Below are positions 1-12,801 of a stretch of 64,000 nt of DNA, piece by piece. The notes under the pieces are model-generated. The model was given only the letters and a program-made list of their open reading frames with translations. It ran no database searches and was not told where the DNA came from. Both the position numbers and the translations under genes were made by a program. The DNA is taken from contig NZ_LQIS01000001.1 of the NCBI RefSeq assembly GCF_001499905.1, positions 340,094 to 404,093 on the forward strand, in the 5' to 3' direction. The stretch comes from Mycobacterium sp. GA-1285 (GTDB taxonomy: Bacteria; Actinomycetota; Actinomycetes; Mycobacteriales; Mycobacteriaceae). Within the stretch, counting starts at the first letter, position 1. Each line of letters starts with the position of its first letter.

Positions 1-384
1 ATTGCCCGCGACCCAACGCAGGTACTGGCTCCACCTGCGATGGGTGGGAGCGGGCCTTCCGCGGTCGACCCATTCGGCGAACTGGCCCGTCGAGATCAGG
101 TACTGCTGCCAGCTGTGCCGGGTCATGCGCTCGTCGAGTTCGGCATTGCGGCGCGGTACCAGCGCCGAGCGGTACGGGAAACCGACGTCCTTCTCCGGGC
201 TGGTGCCCAGCCGGTGTTGTCCGTCGGTCCAGCCGCCGTCGGCCTGCCAGTTGGCGGCCACGCCCGTCTTCTCGACGGCGACGACCTCGGGCACGTCGAT
301 GCCCATGTCGCGGAGTTCAGCGGCCTTGGCGGCGAGGGCGACGGCCTTCGCACCCGCGCCCACCACCGCCAGTGTCCGGCTCAT
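1..384 (-). CDS. mbtG: MbtG, L-lysine N6-monooxygenase (N-terminal part, cut by window edge)
   Basis: Only the first 128 codons are in the window; the gene runs off the left edge. It opens with [20 protein letters not shown], a Rossmann FAD/NAD-binding start typical of the MbtG/IucD/SidA class of flavin N-hydroxylases, followed by the PEVVAVEKTG and NWQADGGWTDGQHRLGTSPEKDVGFPY segments expected of mycobacterial MbtG. The family hydroxylates the epsilon nitrogen of the lysine residues that become the hydroxamate iron ligands of mycobactin. The ATG at 384 overlaps the mbtF stop codon (ATGA), so it is the last visible gene of the mbtT-C-D-E-F-G operon and probably translationally coupled. Family identity is clear; completeness cannot be judged. 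Confidence 0.9.
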   Translation of the reverse strand, partial: MSRTLAVVGAGAKAVALAAKAAELRDMGIDVPEVVAVEKTGVAANWQADGGWTDGQHRLGTSPEKDVGFPYRSALVPRRNAELDERMTRHSWQQYLISTGQFAEWVDRGRPAPTHRRWSQYLRWVAGN

Positions 385-3300
385 GAAACGACCTCTCGGA
401 GCGATTCCTGCCACATCGCCTGCAGTGCGGCGACGTCTTCGGCGGTCAGAATGTCGGGAAGCGTGCGCCATTGCGTGCCGAGCACCGGGGAGTCGCTGTC
501 GCCGAGCACCGCAGCCAGCACGGTCAGTTCGTGCCGGACCGCGAGCCGCGGCTCGGGCAGCGGCGACACCCCCGCCAGCAGTGCCCGGTCCGGGCGCAGC
601 GCACCGCCGTCGAAGCCCGCGTGCACGCGGCCAAGGAAGTTGAGCAACACCTGCGGTTCGGGCAGCGCCGCCAGGCGTTCGGCGGTTTCGGGACGCAGAT
701 AGCGCAGCAGTCCGTAATCGATTCCGTCGCCGGGGATCTCGCCGACATCGCGGGCCGTCTGCACCCGCAGCGGATAGATCGCGGTGAGCAGACCGACGGT
801 GTCGGAGGTGTCGACGGTGTCGAGGGTGGCGACGAGGCTGTCGGCGCGCCCGTGGGTCTCCAAGGCCAGCAGCGGCGGTGGGGTGTCCTGGCCGCGCTGC
901 AGCCGCCAGCGGGTGACGGTGCGCGCGGCTGCCGCGGCCAGCAGGTGTGGGGTGGGTTCGGATGCGTTGAGCAACCGCACGGTCAGGGCCGTGTCGGCCA
1001 CCGCCATGGAGACGACGACGTCGCCGAGCCGATCGGTCTGAGGGCACAGCCGGCGCGCCCCGAGCGGCGGGTCCGCGCCTTCGAGTTGGGCCGCCCAGAA
1101 GTCGGCCGTGTCAAGTGTGTACGCCCGCTCGCGCAGCAGCCTCGACCAGCGCCGGTAGCTGGTGTGCTCCCGGATGGGCGCCGGCTCGCGGCCGGACGCG
1201 ACGGTGTGCCACGCCGCGTCCAGTTCGGCCAACACGATCCGCCAGGACGCCGGGTCCGCCGCCAACACGTGGGCGCTCAGCAGCAGGATGCCGGGGCCGC
1301 CGGGCGGGTGCAGCCACACCGCGGCGAGCATCGAACCCCGTTCGGGGTCAAGGCGTTCCACCGACCGACGAGCCTGTTCGGAAACGGCCTGAACGAGGGT
1401 GGCGTCCGTATCGCCGTGCACGAGCACCTTGGTCAGCGGATCGCGTGCCTCCTGCTCGACGAGCGTCATCGTCTGCCGGTCCAGCCGGCTCCGCAGCACC
1501 GGATGACCCTCGATCACCGCGCGAAGGATCTGCTGGAGTCGCTCTCCGGTGATGCCGTCGGGCAACCGGATCGCCTCGGTCTGCGCCAGCCGCCGCGGGT
1601 CGCCGCGCTCGTAGAGCCAGTGCGCGTTGGGCAGCACGGGGGCGGGCCCGCCGGGGTCGTCGTCGTGTCCGGCGACCGCCGACTCGTTCTCGACGGCCTC
1701 CGCGAGCTCCCGCAATGTCGCGCACTGCAGCATCAACTTGGCGCGCAACGGGATTCCGCGCCTGCGGGCGGCCTGCACCACCGAGAGCGCCACGATGCTG
1801 TCCAGGCCCAATGCGAGGAGGTCCGCGTCGACGTCGATGGTGCGGCTGTTGGTGGCGTCGGGGCCGTCGAGCAGCTCGCAGAGCACGGCCGCCAGCGCCT
1901 TCTCGGTCTCGGTCTCGGGGGCGGTGCATGGACCCTCCGCGACCGCGATGGCGTTCAGTGCGGCCTCGTCGACCTTGCCATGCGCGGTCAGCGGCATCCG
2001 GTCGACGACCACGATCGAGTGCGGAACCATATAGCGCGGCAGCCGTTTTGACACCAGGGCGCGCAGTTCTGAGACGGCGGGTGCGGGCTCGGCGGCGACG
2101 AATGCCACCAATTGCGGCCCCCACCGTTGTCGGCGCACCGCAACGTGGGCATGCCCTACCGCGGGATGGCTGTGCAGCACCGCCGCGATCTCCGTCGGCT
2201 CGACGCGGAACCCGCGGATCTTCACCTGCGCGTCGGAACGCCCGAGGAACTCCAGCGCCCCGTCGGGTTGGCGCCGCACCACGTCACCGGTCCGGTACAT
2301 GCGCTCGCCCTGCCCGAACGGGTCGGCCACGAACCGGCACGCGGTCTCGGCGAACCGGCCCAGATAACCGCGGGTCAATTGAGCGCCCGACAGGTACAAC
2401 TGGCCCGGCACTCCGTCGGGAACCGGCCGCAGCCACGAGTCCAGTACGTAGGCCCTGCTGGGTGACGTGGGATGCCCGATGGTCGGCCGATCGTGCTCGG
2501 CGATGGTGGCGACGACCGCCTCGACTGTGGTTTCAGTTGGGCCGTAACAGTTGTAGGCCGCCATGCCGGTGCGCGCACATTCGTCACGGATCAGGTTCCA
2601 CGCCGGTATCCCGACGGCCTCGCCGCCGAGCGCCAGCACCCCGAGCGGCACCGTGGTGAGCAGTCCGACCGCGTGCAGTTGGGCAAACATCGAGGGGGTG
2701 GTGTCGATCAGGTCGATCCCGTACCGGCCGATGGTCTCGACCAGGGCCTGGGCGTCACGCTGGACGTCGTCGTCGACGATGTGCACCGCGTGACCGTCGA
2801 GCAGAGCCGCCAGCGGTTGCCAGGCGGCGTCGAAGGTGAACGACCAGGCGTGCGCCACCCGCAGCGGGTGGCGCAGCCGAGCCGCAGCCGGGCGCAACAC
2901 GTTTCGGGCGTGGTCCTCGGCGTAGGCCAGCAGCGCCTGGTGGGTTCCGATGACGCCCTTCGGCCTGCCGGTGGTGCCGGAGGTGAACACCATGTACGCG
3001 GTCTGGCCCGGCAGCGCGGCCACCGGCCGGAAGTCCTCGGCGGGCTCGGCCGTGGCCTCGGCGAGCAACTCGTCGTCGATGACGACCGCCGCGCCGCACT
3101 GGTCGAGGATGTCGGCGATCCGCTCCGCCGGCATCCCGGGATCCAGCGGCACGATGACGCCGCCGGCCTTCAGCACCGCCAGCATCGCGACGACATACCG
3201 CGGTCCCCGCGAAAGGCGAATCGCGACAGGCGTTTCGACGCGTACGCCCTTCGACACCAGCGCGGCGGCGAGCTGATCGGCCGCCTCATCGAGTTGCCGG

Positions 3301-4769
3301 TAGGTGAGTTCGCCGCCGGACCAACTCAGCGCCGGAGACCCCAAGCGCGCACTCGCGGTTTCGGCGAACGCGGTGTGCACGCCGAGATGTTCGCTGGCCG
3401 GTGCGGGGCGGGCGGTCGCGATGCCGCCCTCGCCGTCGAGCAGGACACTGACCTCGCGCAGCGGGCGATCCCACCCGGTGACCAATCGCTGGGTCGTGGT
3501 GAACAACCTGTGCCCGAGCGACTCGGGACTCATCTGGCCGAGCGCCCCCTCGACGACCTCGACCAGGACCGTGAGCTCGTCGTCGATCAAGTGCGCGGCG
3601 ATGGTGACCGGAAAGTGCGACACGCTCTCCAATGCCGCCGGCCGGAATGTCGCGCCGTTGGCGACGAAGTCGCCGTCGCCAACCAGGCCGCCCGGCGGGA
3701 AGTTCTCGTAGACGAGCAGGGTGTCGTACATCTCGCCGATGCCACCCAGGGACCGCAGTTCGTTGTGGGGTAGGTATCCGTGGTCGCGCAGTTTGGCCGC
3801 TTCACGTTGCAGCGCAACACATTGCGCGCCCACCCGGACGGATGGATCCAGCCGGACCCGCAGCGGCACCGTGTTGATGAAGAGCCCGACCATGGTTTCG
3901 ACACCGGACAGCTCGCCGGGACGCCCCGACACCGTCACGCCGAACACCACATCGGCGCGGTCGGTGAACGTCGAAAGCACTGTCGCCCAAGCCATCTGGA
4001 CCAGGGTGTTGACCGTCACACCGAGAGTGCGGGCGGCCTCCGCCAGTCGCCGCGTCGTGTCCCGATCCAGGCTCAGCTCGGTGCGGTGCGGTTCGCCGGT
4101 GGGCGGTTCCCCCGAGGTGAGGGCGGGCGTGACGAGCGTCGGACCGTCGAGGTCGGCGAGGTGCTCACGCCACAGAGCGCGGCTGGTCTGCTGATCGCGG
4201 CCGGCGAGCCAACCGATGTAGTCGCGGTACGGGCGCGGCGGCGGAGGGAGCACGGCCGGGTCACCGCCCGAGCGGTACAGCGAGATCAGCTCGCCGACGA
4301 ACAGGGGCAGCGACCAGCCGTCGATGATGATGTGGTGGGCGACGACGACAAATCGCCAGTGCGATTGGGACACCTCGATCAACAGGAACCGGATCGCCGG
4401 TCCACGTTCGAGGTTGAACGGCCTGCGCCGTTCGTCGGCCTCCAGCGCATCGACCTCGTCGGCCGTCGCGGTGATGTGCCGCCATGGCAGCTCGACGCGG
4501 TTCGGCACGATCTGGACCGGCTTGCTCTGTGCCCGAACGAAACTCGCACGCAGGTTGGGATGGCGGTCGAGCATCGCCGCGGCGCACTCGCGCAGCAGGT
4601 CCGCGTCGAGCGAGCCGGTGACGTCGGCCGCCATGGTGATGACATAGGGGTCGTCGCCGCCATCCTCGGCGGCGCTCAGCTGAGCCAGCGAAAACAGTCC
4701 CTGCTGCAGCGGGCTGAGCGCCATCACGTCCTCGATGGCGACCGTCGGTCCGGCCTTGGTTGAGGTCAC
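381..4769 (-). CDS. mbtF: MbtF, mycobactin nonribosomal peptide synthetase
   Basis: This NRPS has 1462 residues from a GTG start that overlaps the mbtE stop (GTGA). The M. tuberculosis homologue is almost the same length. Domain order is condensation (about 15-430, HHIIIDG at 145-151), adenylation (about 465-960, [10 protein letters not shown] at 596-605), a peptidyl carrier (GLDS near 1030) and a C-terminal epimerization/condensation-like domain. That last domain carries a degenerate AHVLAADP where HHxxxDG is usual, and has the post-condensation block with [12 protein letters not shown]. In the established pathway MbtF adds the terminal hydroxylysine that becomes the cyclic hydroxamate, and no separate thioesterase domain is present here. 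A longer upstream start at 4796 lies inside mbtE and was rejected in favour of the coupled GTG. Confidence 0.95.
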   Translation of the reverse strand: MTSTKAGPTVAIEDVMALSPLQQGLFSLAQLSAAEDGGDDPYVITMAADVTGSLDADLLRECAAAMLDRHPNLRASFVRAQSKPVQIVPNRVELPWRHITATADEVDALEADERRRPFNLERGPAIRFLLIEVSQSHWRFVVVAHHIIIDGWSLPLFVGELISLYRSGGDPAVLPPPPRPYRDYIGWLAGRDQQTSRALWREHLADLDGPTLVTPALTSGEPPTGEPHRTELSLDRDTTRRLAEAARTLGVTVNTLVQMAWATVLSTFTDRADVVFGVTVSGRPGELSGVETMVGLFINTVPLRVRLDPSVRVGAQCVALQREAAKLRDHGYLPHNELRSLGGIGEMYDTLLVYENFPPGGLVGDGDFVANGATFRPAALESVSHFPVTIAAHLIDDELTVLVEVVEGALGQMSPESLGHRLFTTTQRLVTGWDRPLREVSVLLDGEGGIATARPAPASEHLGVHTAFAETASARLGSPALSWSGGELTYRQLDEAADQLAAALVSKGVRVETPVAIRLSRGPRYVVAMLAVLKAGGVIVPLDPGMPAERIADILDQCGAAVVIDDELLAEATAEPAEDFRPVAALPGQTAYMVFTSGTTGRPKGVIGTHQALLAYAEDHARNVLRPAAARLRHPLRVAHAWSFTFDAAWQPLAALLDGHAVHIVDDDVQRDAQALVETIGRYGIDLIDTTPSMFAQLHAVGLLTTVPLGVLALGGEAVGIPAWNLIRDECARTGMAAYNCYGPTETTVEAVVATIAEHDRPTIGHPTSPSRAYVLDSWLRPVPDGVPGQLYLSGAQLTRGYLGRFAETACRFVADPFGQGERMYRTGDVVRRQPDGALEFLGRSDAQVKIRGFRVEPTEIAAVLHSHPAVGHAHVAVRRQRWGPQLVAFVAAEPAPAVSELRALVSKRLPRYMVPHSIVVVDRMPLTAHGKVDEAALNAIAVAEGPCTAPETETEKALAAVLCELLDGPDATNSRTIDVDADLLALGLDSIVALSVVQAARRRGIPLRAKLMLQCATLRELAEAVENESAVAGHDDDPGGPAPVLPNAHWLYERGDPRRLAQTEAIRLPDGITGERLQQILRAVIEGHPVLRSRLDRQTMTLVEQEARDPLTKVLVHGDTDATLVQAVSEQARRSVERLDPERGSMLAAVWLHPPGGPGILLLSAHVLAADPASWRIVLAELDAAWHTVASGREPAPIREHTSYRRWSRLLRERAYTLDTADFWAAQLEGADPPLGARRLCPQTDRLGDVVVSMAVADTALTVRLLNASEPTPHLLAAAAARTVTRWRLQRGQDTPPPLLALETHGRADSLVATLDTVDTSDTVGLLTAIYPLRVQTARDVGEIPGDGIDYGLLRYLRPETAERLAALPEPQVLLNFLGRVHAGFDGGALRPDRALLAGVSPLPEPRLAVRHELTVLAAVLGDSDSPVLGTQWRTLPDILTAEDVAALQAMWQESLREVVS

Positions 4770-7700
4770 GTCGCGCCCTCTTGCGACGCCGACCACATCG
4801 ACGTGACCGCCGCCAACTCGTCGGCCGACAGTCCGGAGGCCGCCATCGGCTCGTGATGGACGTCGGGCGTCTCGGTCCCCGCGTCGGCGTCGACCTTGGC
4901 TGCGAGCTCGTGGATCGTGGGGTGCTCGAACACCATTCGCGCGGTGAGCGCCAGTCCCGCGTCGCGGGCGCGGGCGGCGAGCTGGACCGCGAGGATGGAA
5001 TCGCCCCCGAGCTCGAAGAAGTCGTCGGTGCGGTTCACCTCGGGCACGTCCACGACGTCGGCGAGCAGCGTTGCCAGCACCCGTTCGGTTCCGGTGCGCG
5101 CGGATTCGGCCGGACCCGCCGGCGCCGGCGGGCGACGCTGCTCGACGACTTCGATGTACTCCAGTTCACCGTCGGCGGTCCAGCGCCCGCGCCTGCCCGT
5201 CGCACGAAGGTCGGCGCCCGTCTCGTCGATGACGTGCTCGTAGACGTCGCCGACCACGCCGATCGCCACCGGATCGCGCCAGCCGTCGAGCACGCTGGCC
5301 GATGCCGCCGCGCTGAACCGCCGCACCAGGTGGCGCTCGTCGCGGTCGGCGATCTGCACATCGCGCACCCGTTGGCCGGGATCCTCGGCGAAGGCGGCCA
5401 GCACGCGGTTCAGCCAACGGACGAACCGTTCGGCGGTGCTGCGCCGGTACAAGTCGGTGCGATAGATGACGTGACCGCGGTAGCCGTCCTGGGCGCCGAA
5501 GAAGTTCACCGACAGGTCGGCGTGCGCGACGTCGAACGGCGGCTCGAGCGCGGTGAACGTGGTGTCGCCGTCCGGCCGCGACTCGATCACCTGGTCGGCG
5601 GGCAGCGCCTCCCGCACATGCACGACGACACCGAACAGCGGGTTGCGCGACAACGACCGTGCCGGGCTGACCGCGTCGACCACCTGATCGAACGGGAGGT
5701 CCTGATGGGCGTACGCCTCCAGCGCGGTATCGCGGGCCCGGCGCAGCACCTCCCGCAGCGTCGGGTTGTCGGTCAGGTCGTTTCGCAGCACCACGATGTT
5801 GATGAAGAAGCCGACGAGCTGGTCGAGTTCGGCCTCGGTGCGGCCCGCGACCGGGGTGCCCAGGGGGATGTCAGGACGCTCACCGGCCTTGTGCAATGCG
5901 ACCGCGACGGCCGCCTGCAACAGCATGAACTCTGTGACACCGAGTTCGGAGCTCAGTTCGGCGAGCTTGGCGCGGGTGGTGGCGTCGATACCGAACTCGA
6001 CGGCGTCCCCCTCTCCGCTGAGTACCGGTGGGCGAGGGAAATCCGGTGCCAAGCCAGGGTTTTCGTGCATACCGGCCAACTGCTGGCGCCAGTAGTCGCG
6101 CTGCGCCGCGACCGGCCCGTCGGTTACGCCGAGCAGGGCCGCCTGCCACGCCGCGTAGTCGGCATACTGGACCGGCAGGGGCGCGAATCCCGGTGCCTCA
6201 CCGGCGCGCCGGGCCCGGTAGGCCGTCAGCAGGTCGGTGAACAGCACCATCGCCGACCAGTGGTCGGCGGCGATGTGGTGAACCACCAGCGACACCACGT
6301 GCGCATCCGGCGTCGCCAGCACGGCGGCGCGAACGGGTGGGTCGGCTTCGAGGTCGAAGACGTGCCTGCGCTCCCTGCCGAGCTCGGTGTCCAGCCAGTC
6401 GTCGTCGGCGCCGTGGGCGCGGCGCACCGCGACCTCGAGATCGTCGTTGACAATCTGGTATGGCGCGCCATCGATTTCGCGGTATGTCGTGCGCAGCACC
6501 TCGTGCCGGGCCACCACGTCGTGTACCGCGTGCACAAACGCCTCGGTGTCGCAGGGCCCGTTGATGCGGGCCGCGAACGGGATGTTGTTGACCGGGCTCG
6601 GACCGTCGATGCGGTACTGGAACCACATGCGCAGCTGTGAGGCCGACATGAGCAGCGGTCCGTCGTGCGGGACGGGGACCAGCTTGGGGCGGGTGGGGCC
6701 CTCGGCGGCGGAGCACGAGTCGATCCGTTGGGCCAGGGCAGCCACGGTGCCCAGCTCGAAGACCGCGCGCACACTGATGTCGACGTTGAACGCAGTGCGC
6801 ACCCCGGCAACGAGTTTCGTGGCCAACAGCGAATGGCCGCCGAGGTCGAAGAACGAGTCGTCGGCGCCGATGCGGTCGCGTTCGAGGAGTTCGGCGAACA
6901 GGTCGGCGACCCGGCGTTCGGTACCCTCGGCCGGCTCGCGGAACGCGGCACCGGAGCCGATGTCGGGCTCAGGCAGTGCCGCCCGGTCGATCTTGCCGTG
7001 CGCGGTGATCGGGATCTCGTCGATCACGACGTAGGCGGCCGGAGTCATGTACTCCGGCAGTGCGGCGGCGACCCGGTTGCGGATTCGCTCGACGTCCACG
7101 GATTCGACGTCCTCGGCCGGGGTGACATAGCCGACGAGGCTCTTGCCGATACTGGGCAGATCGCTGACCACCACGACCGCCTGGCCGACACTGGGGTCGA
7201 CGGAGATCGCCGCCGCCACTTCGCCGAGTTCGATGCGGAAGCCACGGATCTTGACCTGCTCGTCGGCGCGGCCGACGAACTCGATGTCGCCGTCGCCGTT
7301 GCGACGGGCCAGGTCACCCGATCGGTAGAGCCGGCCGCCGGCGCTGAACGGATCGGCGACGAACCGCTCCGCGGTCAGCTTGGGCCGATCGTGATAGCCG
7401 TGCGCGACATGCGTTCCGCCGATGTAGATCTCGCCGATCACTCCGACGGGGACCGGCCGCAGGGCGTCGTCGAGCAGGTGGATCTGGGTGTTGATCTTCG
7501 GCTTGCCGATGGGCACGATGCGGGTGCCCTGCTTACCTTCGACCTTGTAGCGGCTCGCGTTGATGACCGTCTCGGTCGGTCCGTAGAAGTTGTGCAGCAG
7601 TGCGTCGAAGGTGGCGTGGAACTTGTCGGCCAGCTCGCCGGGCAGTGCCTCGCCGCCGATGGGCACGCGTTGCAGGGTCCGCCACTGGTTGACGCCGGGC

Positions 7701-9862
7701 AGCGACAGAAACAGGCCCAGCAGAGAAGGCACGAAATGCATTGAGGTGATGCCCTCGTCGTGCAGCAACTCGGTGAGGTATCCGACGTCGCGCAGACCGT
7801 CCGGGCGCGGAATCACCAGCCGGCCCCCACACGCGAGCATGCCGAAGATCTCGGCGATCGAGACGTCGAAGCTCGGTGATGCGACCTGCAGCAGCCGCTC
7901 GTCCTCGTCGATTTCGTACTCGCCCTTGAACCAGACGAAGTACTCGGCGACGGGCCGGTGAGGCACCGGAACACCCTTGGGCAGGCCGGTCGAACCCGAG
8001 GTGTAGATCAGGTAGGCGGTGCTGTCCGGGTACAGCGGGCGCACGCGCTCGAAGTCGGTGGGGTTGGTGGTGCGGTACCCGTCGAGGTCGGTGATCGGTT
8101 GGCTGATGGTCAGTTTCGGATCGGAGTCCGACAGGATGAACGTCAGCCGATCCTCGGGGTAGGTCGGGTCGACGGGCTGGTACACCGCGCCCGCCTTGAT
8201 CACCCCGAGCGCGGTGATCACCAGCTCCAGTGAGCGGTCCAGCAGCACCGCCACGCGGTCCTCGGTGCCGATGCCCCGCTCGATGAGCCAGTGCGCCAAC
8301 CGGTTCGCCGACTCGTTGAGCTCCTGGTAGCTGTAGTTCCGTCCCTCGTAGACCACGGCGACCGCGTCGGGTGTGCGGGCGGCCTGCGCCTCCACCAGTG
8401 CCGTCATCGTCGCCGGGGCGGTGTCGAACTCCTCTCCCGCCGAGACCCGGCGCAACCATTCGGCGTCGCCGGGGCCCATCAGGTTTAGTGCGCTGATGGG
8501 AAGATCGGGACGCCGCAGCGCGTCGTCGAGCAGCACCGCGTAGTGCTCGAGCATCTGGCGTACCAGCGCCGCGTCGAGGACCTCGACGAGGTACTCGGCC
8601 TCCACCACGACCCCGGGCGCGTCGAACTCCACCATGAAGCCCAACGGCAGCTGGGTGAGATGACTGCGCAATTCGGCTCGGCGGCAGGTGATCCCGGGCG
8701 GCTTGAAGCCCTGGCGGTCCGCCCCGCGCGCACCGAAGGTCACCCGCGTCATCCGCTCCACACCGTGGCGGCGATCCGGGTTCAGTTCGCGCACCACCCT
8801 GTCCAGGTTCACCCGCTGATGGGCGAACGCACTGACCGCGGTGTCACGGGCATGTGCGAGGACGTCGCGGAAGCTCTCGTGAGCGCCGGGGCGCAAGCGC
8901 AGGGCCACCGTGTTGCCGTAGTAGCCGATCACGTCCTCGACGTCGGACGTGCGGTTGAGAACCGGTGTGGCGACCAGGAAGTCGTCGGCGTGGGTGTAGC
9001 GCTGCAGCAGCACCCCGAAGGCCGCAAGCAGCACCATGTACGGTGTCGCGCCGGCCTCCTTGGCCAGCGTGGCGACCCGCTCGACAGTCGCGTCCGGTAA
9101 CTGCAGCGTCAGCCGCTGCGAGCGCCAGTTCGTCGGCACCGCAGAGCCGTTCGGACCCGGCAGCTCCAGCGGCTCCGGCGGATCGGCGAGCGTTTCGCGC
9201 CAATGGTCCAAGTCCTCGTCGACCGGGCCGAGCGTGTGGGACGGCGGTGTGACCGCGGGGGCCAGTGCTTCACCGACGTACGCGCTGGTGAGATCGCCGA
9301 AGAAGACCTGCCAGCAGCCATCGTCCCAGGCGATGTGGTGCGCGACGAGCAGCATGACGTGTTCGTCGGGGGCGGTGCGCACGACGGTGAGCCGCAGCGG
9401 CGAGTCGGTGCCCAGGTCGAAGGGGGCGCCGAACTCACGCTGGGCCAGCACCTCGAGGCGGAGCCGGCGCGCATGCTCGGACAGCTCGGTCAGGTCGTGC
9501 ACGGTCCAGCCCGGGGTCAGGTCGTCGTGGACGGTCGGCTGGGGTTCGCCGTCGTCGTCGATGCCGTAGGTGGTGCGCAGCGTGGCGTGTCGTGCGGCAA
9601 CGGCGTTGACGGCGTCGTGCAGCCGGGCGACGTCCAGGTCACCGGTGAGCCGGTAGGACAGGCAGATGTTGAGGATGGCACCCGTCGGGTCGGCGGCTTG
9701 GACGAACCACATGCGGCGCTGTCCGTCAGCCAGTCCGGCGTGGACAACGTTCGACGTGTTCTGAGTGCGCAGTCCGCGCTCGGCGAGCTTGCGGCGCAGC
9801 AGCTCCAGCCGGCGGTCTTCGGCCTGCCCGCGGATAGCGACGGAGTCAGTCAGGTCGGTCAC
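4766..9862 (-). CDS. mbtE: MbtE, mycobactin nonribosomal peptide synthetase
   Basis: MbtE has 1698 residues from a GTG that overlaps the mbtD stop (GTGA). Visible domains are a condensation domain (HHIAWDD at 175-181), an adenylation domain (about 490-965, [10 protein letters not shown] at 621-630, then NFYGPTET), a carrier domain with its serine at about 1011 (GGHS), a second condensation-type domain (HHIAAD near 1195) and a second carrier with its serine near 1622 (GGDS). In mycobactin assembly MbtE incorporates the first, acylated N6-hydroxylysine. The frame stays open upstream to 10459, but that part is mbtD read out of frame, so the start was placed at MTDLTDS. It lies in the middle of the leftward mbt operon and should follow its iron control. 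Confidence 0.95.
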   Translation of the reverse strand: MTDLTDSVAIRGQAEDRRLELLRRKLAERGLRTQNTSNVVHAGLADGQRRMWFVQAADPTGAILNICLSYRLTGDLDVARLHDAVNAVAARHATLRTTYGIDDDGEPQPTVHDDLTPGWTVHDLTELSEHARRLRLEVLAQREFGAPFDLGTDSPLRLTVVRTAPDEHVMLLVAHHIAWDDGCWQVFFGDLTSAYVGEALAPAVTPPSHTLGPVDEDLDHWRETLADPPEPLELPGPNGSAVPTNWRSQRLTLQLPDATVERVATLAKEAGATPYMVLLAAFGVLLQRYTHADDFLVATPVLNRTSDVEDVIGYYGNTVALRLRPGAHESFRDVLAHARDTAVSAFAHQRVNLDRVVRELNPDRRHGVERMTRVTFGARGADRQGFKPPGITCRRAELRSHLTQLPLGFMVEFDAPGVVVEAEYLVEVLDAALVRQMLEHYAVLLDDALRRPDLPISALNLMGPGDAEWLRRVSAGEEFDTAPATMTALVEAQAARTPDAVAVVYEGRNYSYQELNESANRLAHWLIERGIGTEDRVAVLLDRSLELVITALGVIKAGAVYQPVDPTYPEDRLTFILSDSDPKLTISQPITDLDGYRTTNPTDFERVRPLYPDSTAYLIYTSGSTGLPKGVPVPHRPVAEYFVWFKGEYEIDEDERLLQVASPSFDVSIAEIFGMLACGGRLVIPRPDGLRDVGYLTELLHDEGITSMHFVPSLLGLFLSLPGVNQWRTLQRVPIGGEALPGELADKFHATFDALLHNFYGPTETVINASRYKVEGKQGTRIVPIGKPKINTQIHLLDDALRPVPVGVIGEIYIGGTHVAHGYHDRPKLTAERFVADPFSAGGRLYRSGDLARRNGDGDIEFVGRADEQVKIRGFRIELGEVAAAISVDPSVGQAVVVVSDLPSIGKSLVGYVTPAEDVESVDVERIRNRVAAALPEYMTPAAYVVIDEIPITAHGKIDRAALPEPDIGSGAAFREPAEGTERRVADLFAELLERDRIGADDSFFDLGGHSLLATKLVAGVRTAFNVDISVRAVFELGTVAALAQRIDSCSAAEGPTRPKLVPVPHDGPLLMSASQLRMWFQYRIDGPSPVNNIPFAARINGPCDTEAFVHAVHDVVARHEVLRTTYREIDGAPYQIVNDDLEVAVRRAHGADDDWLDTELGRERRHVFDLEADPPVRAAVLATPDAHVVSLVVHHIAADHWSAMVLFTDLLTAYRARRAGEAPGFAPLPVQYADYAAWQAALLGVTDGPVAAQRDYWRQQLAGMHENPGLAPDFPRPPVLSGEGDAVEFGIDATTRAKLAELSSELGVTEFMLLQAAVAVALHKAGERPDIPLGTPVAGRTEAELDQLVGFFINIVVLRNDLTDNPTLREVLRRARDTALEAYAHQDLPFDQVVDAVSPARSLSRNPLFGVVVHVREALPADQVIESRPDGDTTFTALEPPFDVAHADLSVNFFGAQDGYRGHVIYRTDLYRRSTAERFVRWLNRVLAAFAEDPGQRVRDVQIADRDERHLVRRFSAAASASVLDGWRDPVAIGVVGDVYEHVIDETGADLRATGRRGRWTADGELEYIEVVEQRRPPAPAGPAESARTGTERVLATLLADVVDVPEVNRTDDFFELGGDSILAVQLAARARDAGLALTARMVFEHPTIHELAAKVDADAGTETPDVHHEPMAASGLSADELAAVTSMWSASQEGAT

Positions 9863-12801
9863 GGGTGGTTCACCTTCTCGGATCGTTCTGTGCTGTCGAG
9901 GTCGACGATGAGTTCGCCGGCGGTGATGCCGCCGAGCAGGACGGCCAGCGACACCTTGTGGCCGGTCGCCCGCTGCAGCCGCGTACGGAGGTCCAGGGCC
10001 AGCAGTGAGTCCACCCCCAGGTCGAGCAACGATGTGTCGAGGTCGATCGAGCCCGCATCGAGGTTGAGTACCGCCCCAAGCTCCGCCCTGACCAGCGCCG
10101 TGGTGTCGGCGGCGGGTTCGGTTGTGGGCGTGCCCTTCTCGGCGGACTCGGCGGTCCGGCTTTCGAGGAACACCCGCAACCGGTCCCGATCCGCACTGAA
10201 CAACAGCGGGTCTTGGCTGTGGTCGCGCAGGCTGGCCTCGACGACGGCCTCCGGCGACATCGCCAGCAACCCCGACCGCTCGATCTTGGTGACCTCGGCT
10301 GCGTCGGCGATCCCGCTGCCGCGCCACAGTCCGAACCTGGCCGCGACGCAGTGCTGCCCCTTGGCCCGCAGCTGGCCCGCCATCACGTCCAGCATCCGAT
10401 TGGCGGCCGAGTACGCCGCGTGTCCGCGCCCGCCCCACACGCCGGACACCGAGGAGCACACCAGGATTCGAGCGTCGCGGCGCATCGGCCAGAGCTCGGC
10501 CATTCCGGCAAGTCCACCGATCTTGGCGGCCGCCGCTTCGGTGAACGCCTCCGGTGTGAGCGCGCCGCGATCGGCGAAGGTCGCCGCGCCCGCGGCATGG
10601 ATGAGCAGGGACGCGCCGTCGCCGCCGAACTCCTCGGCCGCGATGGCCACCTGCTCGGTGCAGGTGATGTCGCAGCGCGGCGCGACCACGTCGAGATCGG
10701 TTGCGAGCCCCGCGAGTTCGGCTTTGAACGCGTCATCGACGCCGCGACGGCTGAGCAGCACGATGCGGCGTGCCCCGTGGGCGGCCAGATACCGCGCGAA
10801 ATGCCCGCCCACCGCCCCGTTACCGCCGGTGATCACGACGTCGTCGAACACGCCGGGCGCCGAGAGCCACGACGGTGCGGGCTCCACAGCCTCTCCGACG
10901 GAGCGCAGGAAAACCATTGGGCCCGAACCATCGTCGCGCACTGCCGTCTCATCGGCGCCGGACAGGAGCGCGCCTACCGCCGCAGCGGTGAGGGCGTCGT
11001 CGGGTTCCCAGCACGGCAGGTCGAGATGCCTGAACGCCTGCTCGGGTCGCTCGAAGCCCAGACTGCGGTGCATCGCCGCCAGCGCGGTCTGCGCGGGCAA
11101 AGCGACCGGCTCCCCGGCCTGGACCTGCTCACCGCCGACCGTCACCAGGCACACCGTGCGGCAGTGGGGTCCTGGCAGGTCCACGTAATCGAGCAGGCCC
11201 TCGCCGACGAGCTGGGAGATCTCCTGGGCGGCGCGTTCGGCGTCGGGATGGTCCAGCAGGGGCGCGACCGCGACGACCACCTCGGCCTCGCCCGGCTCGA
11301 CGACTTCGGATCCGTTGTGTTGCAATGCCACCCGCAATCGCTCACCGAGCGGCCCGCACGGACCGGCAAGCTCGACGACCGCGACGCTTTGCCCGGCGTC
11401 CTTCGATCGCGCAGCGGTGAGGTCCCATTTCTCGCGGGCGACGGTGATCCCGTGAACCGGGGCCAAGGGCTGCGGTTGTGCCCACAGCCGCACCGCACGC
11501 ATCGGCGCGTTCGGAAAGCCGCGCAACCGGGGTTGCGCGGCGACGTCGACCAGGTCGGTCCAACGGAATTCGGGATTGGCCACCGCGGCGGCGGCGATGT
11601 TGGCCGACACCGCGTCGATGAGCGAAAGGTCACGATGCCCCGACCCGAAGACCAGTGAGTCCTCGTCGGCCAGCAGGTCCCCCAACGCGAAGAGCAGGGC
11701 CGGATGCGCCGACATCTCAATGTAGGCCGCGGCACCTCGGCGCCCCGCGGCCGCGACCGCGCGGTCGAATCGCACGGTGTTGCGCAGGTTCTCGTACCAG
11801 TAGGAGGAAAAGCAGGTGCCCGCGGGCACTACCTCGGCGTTGGTGGAACCGATGAACTCGATTGGAGCGTCGACGAACTCGCCGTCCGGGAGCATCGCAA
11901 GCAGATCCTCGCGCACCCGCTCCAGCGCACTGGTGTGTCCGGGGTAGTCGACGTCGAGTTCGCGGGCGAACAGCCCCTGTTCGGTCGCGGCCGCCACGAG
12001 CGCGCCGATCGCGGCGCGCTCCCCCGACACCGCCACCGACGCGCCGGCGTTGACCGCCGACACCTCGAGCCAACCCGGGGTCGACTCCATCAACCGCTCG
12101 GCGTCCGCCAGCGAAACTCCCAGCGCCGCCATACCGTAGTCACCGGAGAGCCGCTCGACGGCCTTGGCGCGGGCGACGACCACCGCGGCCGCGTGAGGCA
12201 GCTCGATGCTTCCGGCGACGTAGGCGGCGGCAACCTCACCGAGGCTGTGCCCGACCACCAGGTCGGGCACGATTCCGCAGGAGCGCCACATGTGCGCCAG
12301 CGCGACGGCATGGGTGAACTGCGCCGACTGGATCTGCGTCTGCGACCAGAGCCCGCCGTTGGTCTCAGCGGTCAGGTACGGCAGCGGCGAGGGCTCCCCT
12401 GCTGCGACGAACGCCTCGGCGCACCGGTCGACGTGCATGCGGTACACCGCAGACTCCCGGTAGCCGTCCGCCCCCATCGACGGCCACTGGTTGCCCTGCC
12501 CCGGGAAGACGAAAGCCGTTCGCGCCCCAGTTGCTTGCGACGAGCGCGCCACCAACGGATGCGAACCGCCGTCGGCGATCGCGCGGAGACCTGCGGCCAG
12601 TTCTGCGGTGGTGGCGGCGCGCACCACCGCGCGGTGCCTGCGCACCCGCCGGGTCCGCAACAAGGCCGCAGCGACCGCCGCCACGTCCGGCTCACGATCG
12701 AGATAGCGCAGTATCGCCGCGGCGTCGGCGGCGAGGAGTTCCTCGGCGTGCGCACTCAGCACGACGGGCACCCGGCCGTCGGGGAAACCGATGGACATCA
12801 C
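9859..12801 (-). CDS. mbtD: MbtD, mycobactin polyketide synthase (AT-KR-ACP)
   Basis: MbtD has 980 residues. GTG-ATG occur side by side at the start (12801 and 12798), both touching the mbtC stop, so either is a coupled start. An acyltransferase domain lies at about 100-400 with the active-site [15 protein letters not shown] ketoreductase follows ([18 protein letters not shown], then YSAAN, so the Ser-Tyr-Asn set is intact). A C-terminal acyl carrier has [16 protein letters not shown]. No ketosynthase is present in this protein; the separate MbtC supplies it. Together they form the polyketide module that adds the hydroxy-acid linker between the two lysines of mycobactin. Length and domain layout match the mycobacterial family. 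Confidence 0.95.
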   Translation of the reverse strand: MMSIGFPDGRVPVVLSAHAEELLAADAAAILRYLDREPDVAAVAAALLRTRRVRRHRAVVRAATTAELAAGLRAIADGGSHPLVARSSQATGARTAFVFPGQGNQWPSMGADGYRESAVYRMHVDRCAEAFVAAGEPSPLPYLTAETNGGLWSQTQIQSAQFTHAVALAHMWRSCGIVPDLVVGHSLGEVAAAYVAGSIELPHAAAVVVARAKAVERLSGDYGMAALGVSLADAERLMESTPGWLEVSAVNAGASVAVSGERAAIGALVAAATEQGLFARELDVDYPGHTSALERVREDLLAMLPDGEFVDAPIEFIGSTNAEVVPAGTCFSSYWYENLRNTVRFDRAVAAAGRRGAAAYIEMSAHPALLFALGDLLADEDSLVFGSGHRDLSLIDAVSANIAAAAVANPEFRWTDLVDVAAQPRLRGFPNAPMRAVRLWAQPQPLAPVHGITVAREKWDLTAARSKDAGQSVAVVELAGPCGPLGERLRVALQHNGSEVVEPGEAEVVVAVAPLLDHPDAERAAQEISQLVGEGLLDYVDLPGPHCRTVCLVTVGGEQVQAGEPVALPAQTALAAMHRSLGFERPEQAFRHLDLPCWEPDDALTAAAVGALLSGADETAVRDDGSGPMVFLRSVGEAVEPAPSWLSAPGVFDDVVITGGNGAVGGHFARYLAAHGARRIVLLSRRGVDDAFKAELAGLATDLDVVAPRCDITCTEQVAIAAEEFGGDGASLLIHAAGAATFADRGALTPEAFTEAAAAKIGGLAGMAELWPMRRDARILVCSSVSGVWGGRGHAAYSAANRMLDVMAGQLRAKGQHCVAARFGLWRGSGIADAAEVTKIERSGLLAMSPEAVVEASLRDHSQDPLLFSADRDRLRVFLESRTAESAEKGTPTTEPAADTTALVRAELGAVLNLDAGSIDLDTSLLDLGVDSLLALDLRTRLQRATGHKVSLAVLLGGITAGELIVDLDSTERSEKVNHP

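Noticed and set aside
471..2051. Long plus-strand open frame (526 codons) opposite mbtF
   Set aside because: It is antisense to a clear NRPS gene, with Gln/Arg/Gly/Val-rich sequence typical of high-GC shadow frames and no recognisable domain.
9863..10459. N-terminal extension of MbtE to 1897 residues
   Set aside because: The extra 199 codons overlap mbtD out of frame and have no NRPS likeness; the coupled GTG at 9862 gives the family length.
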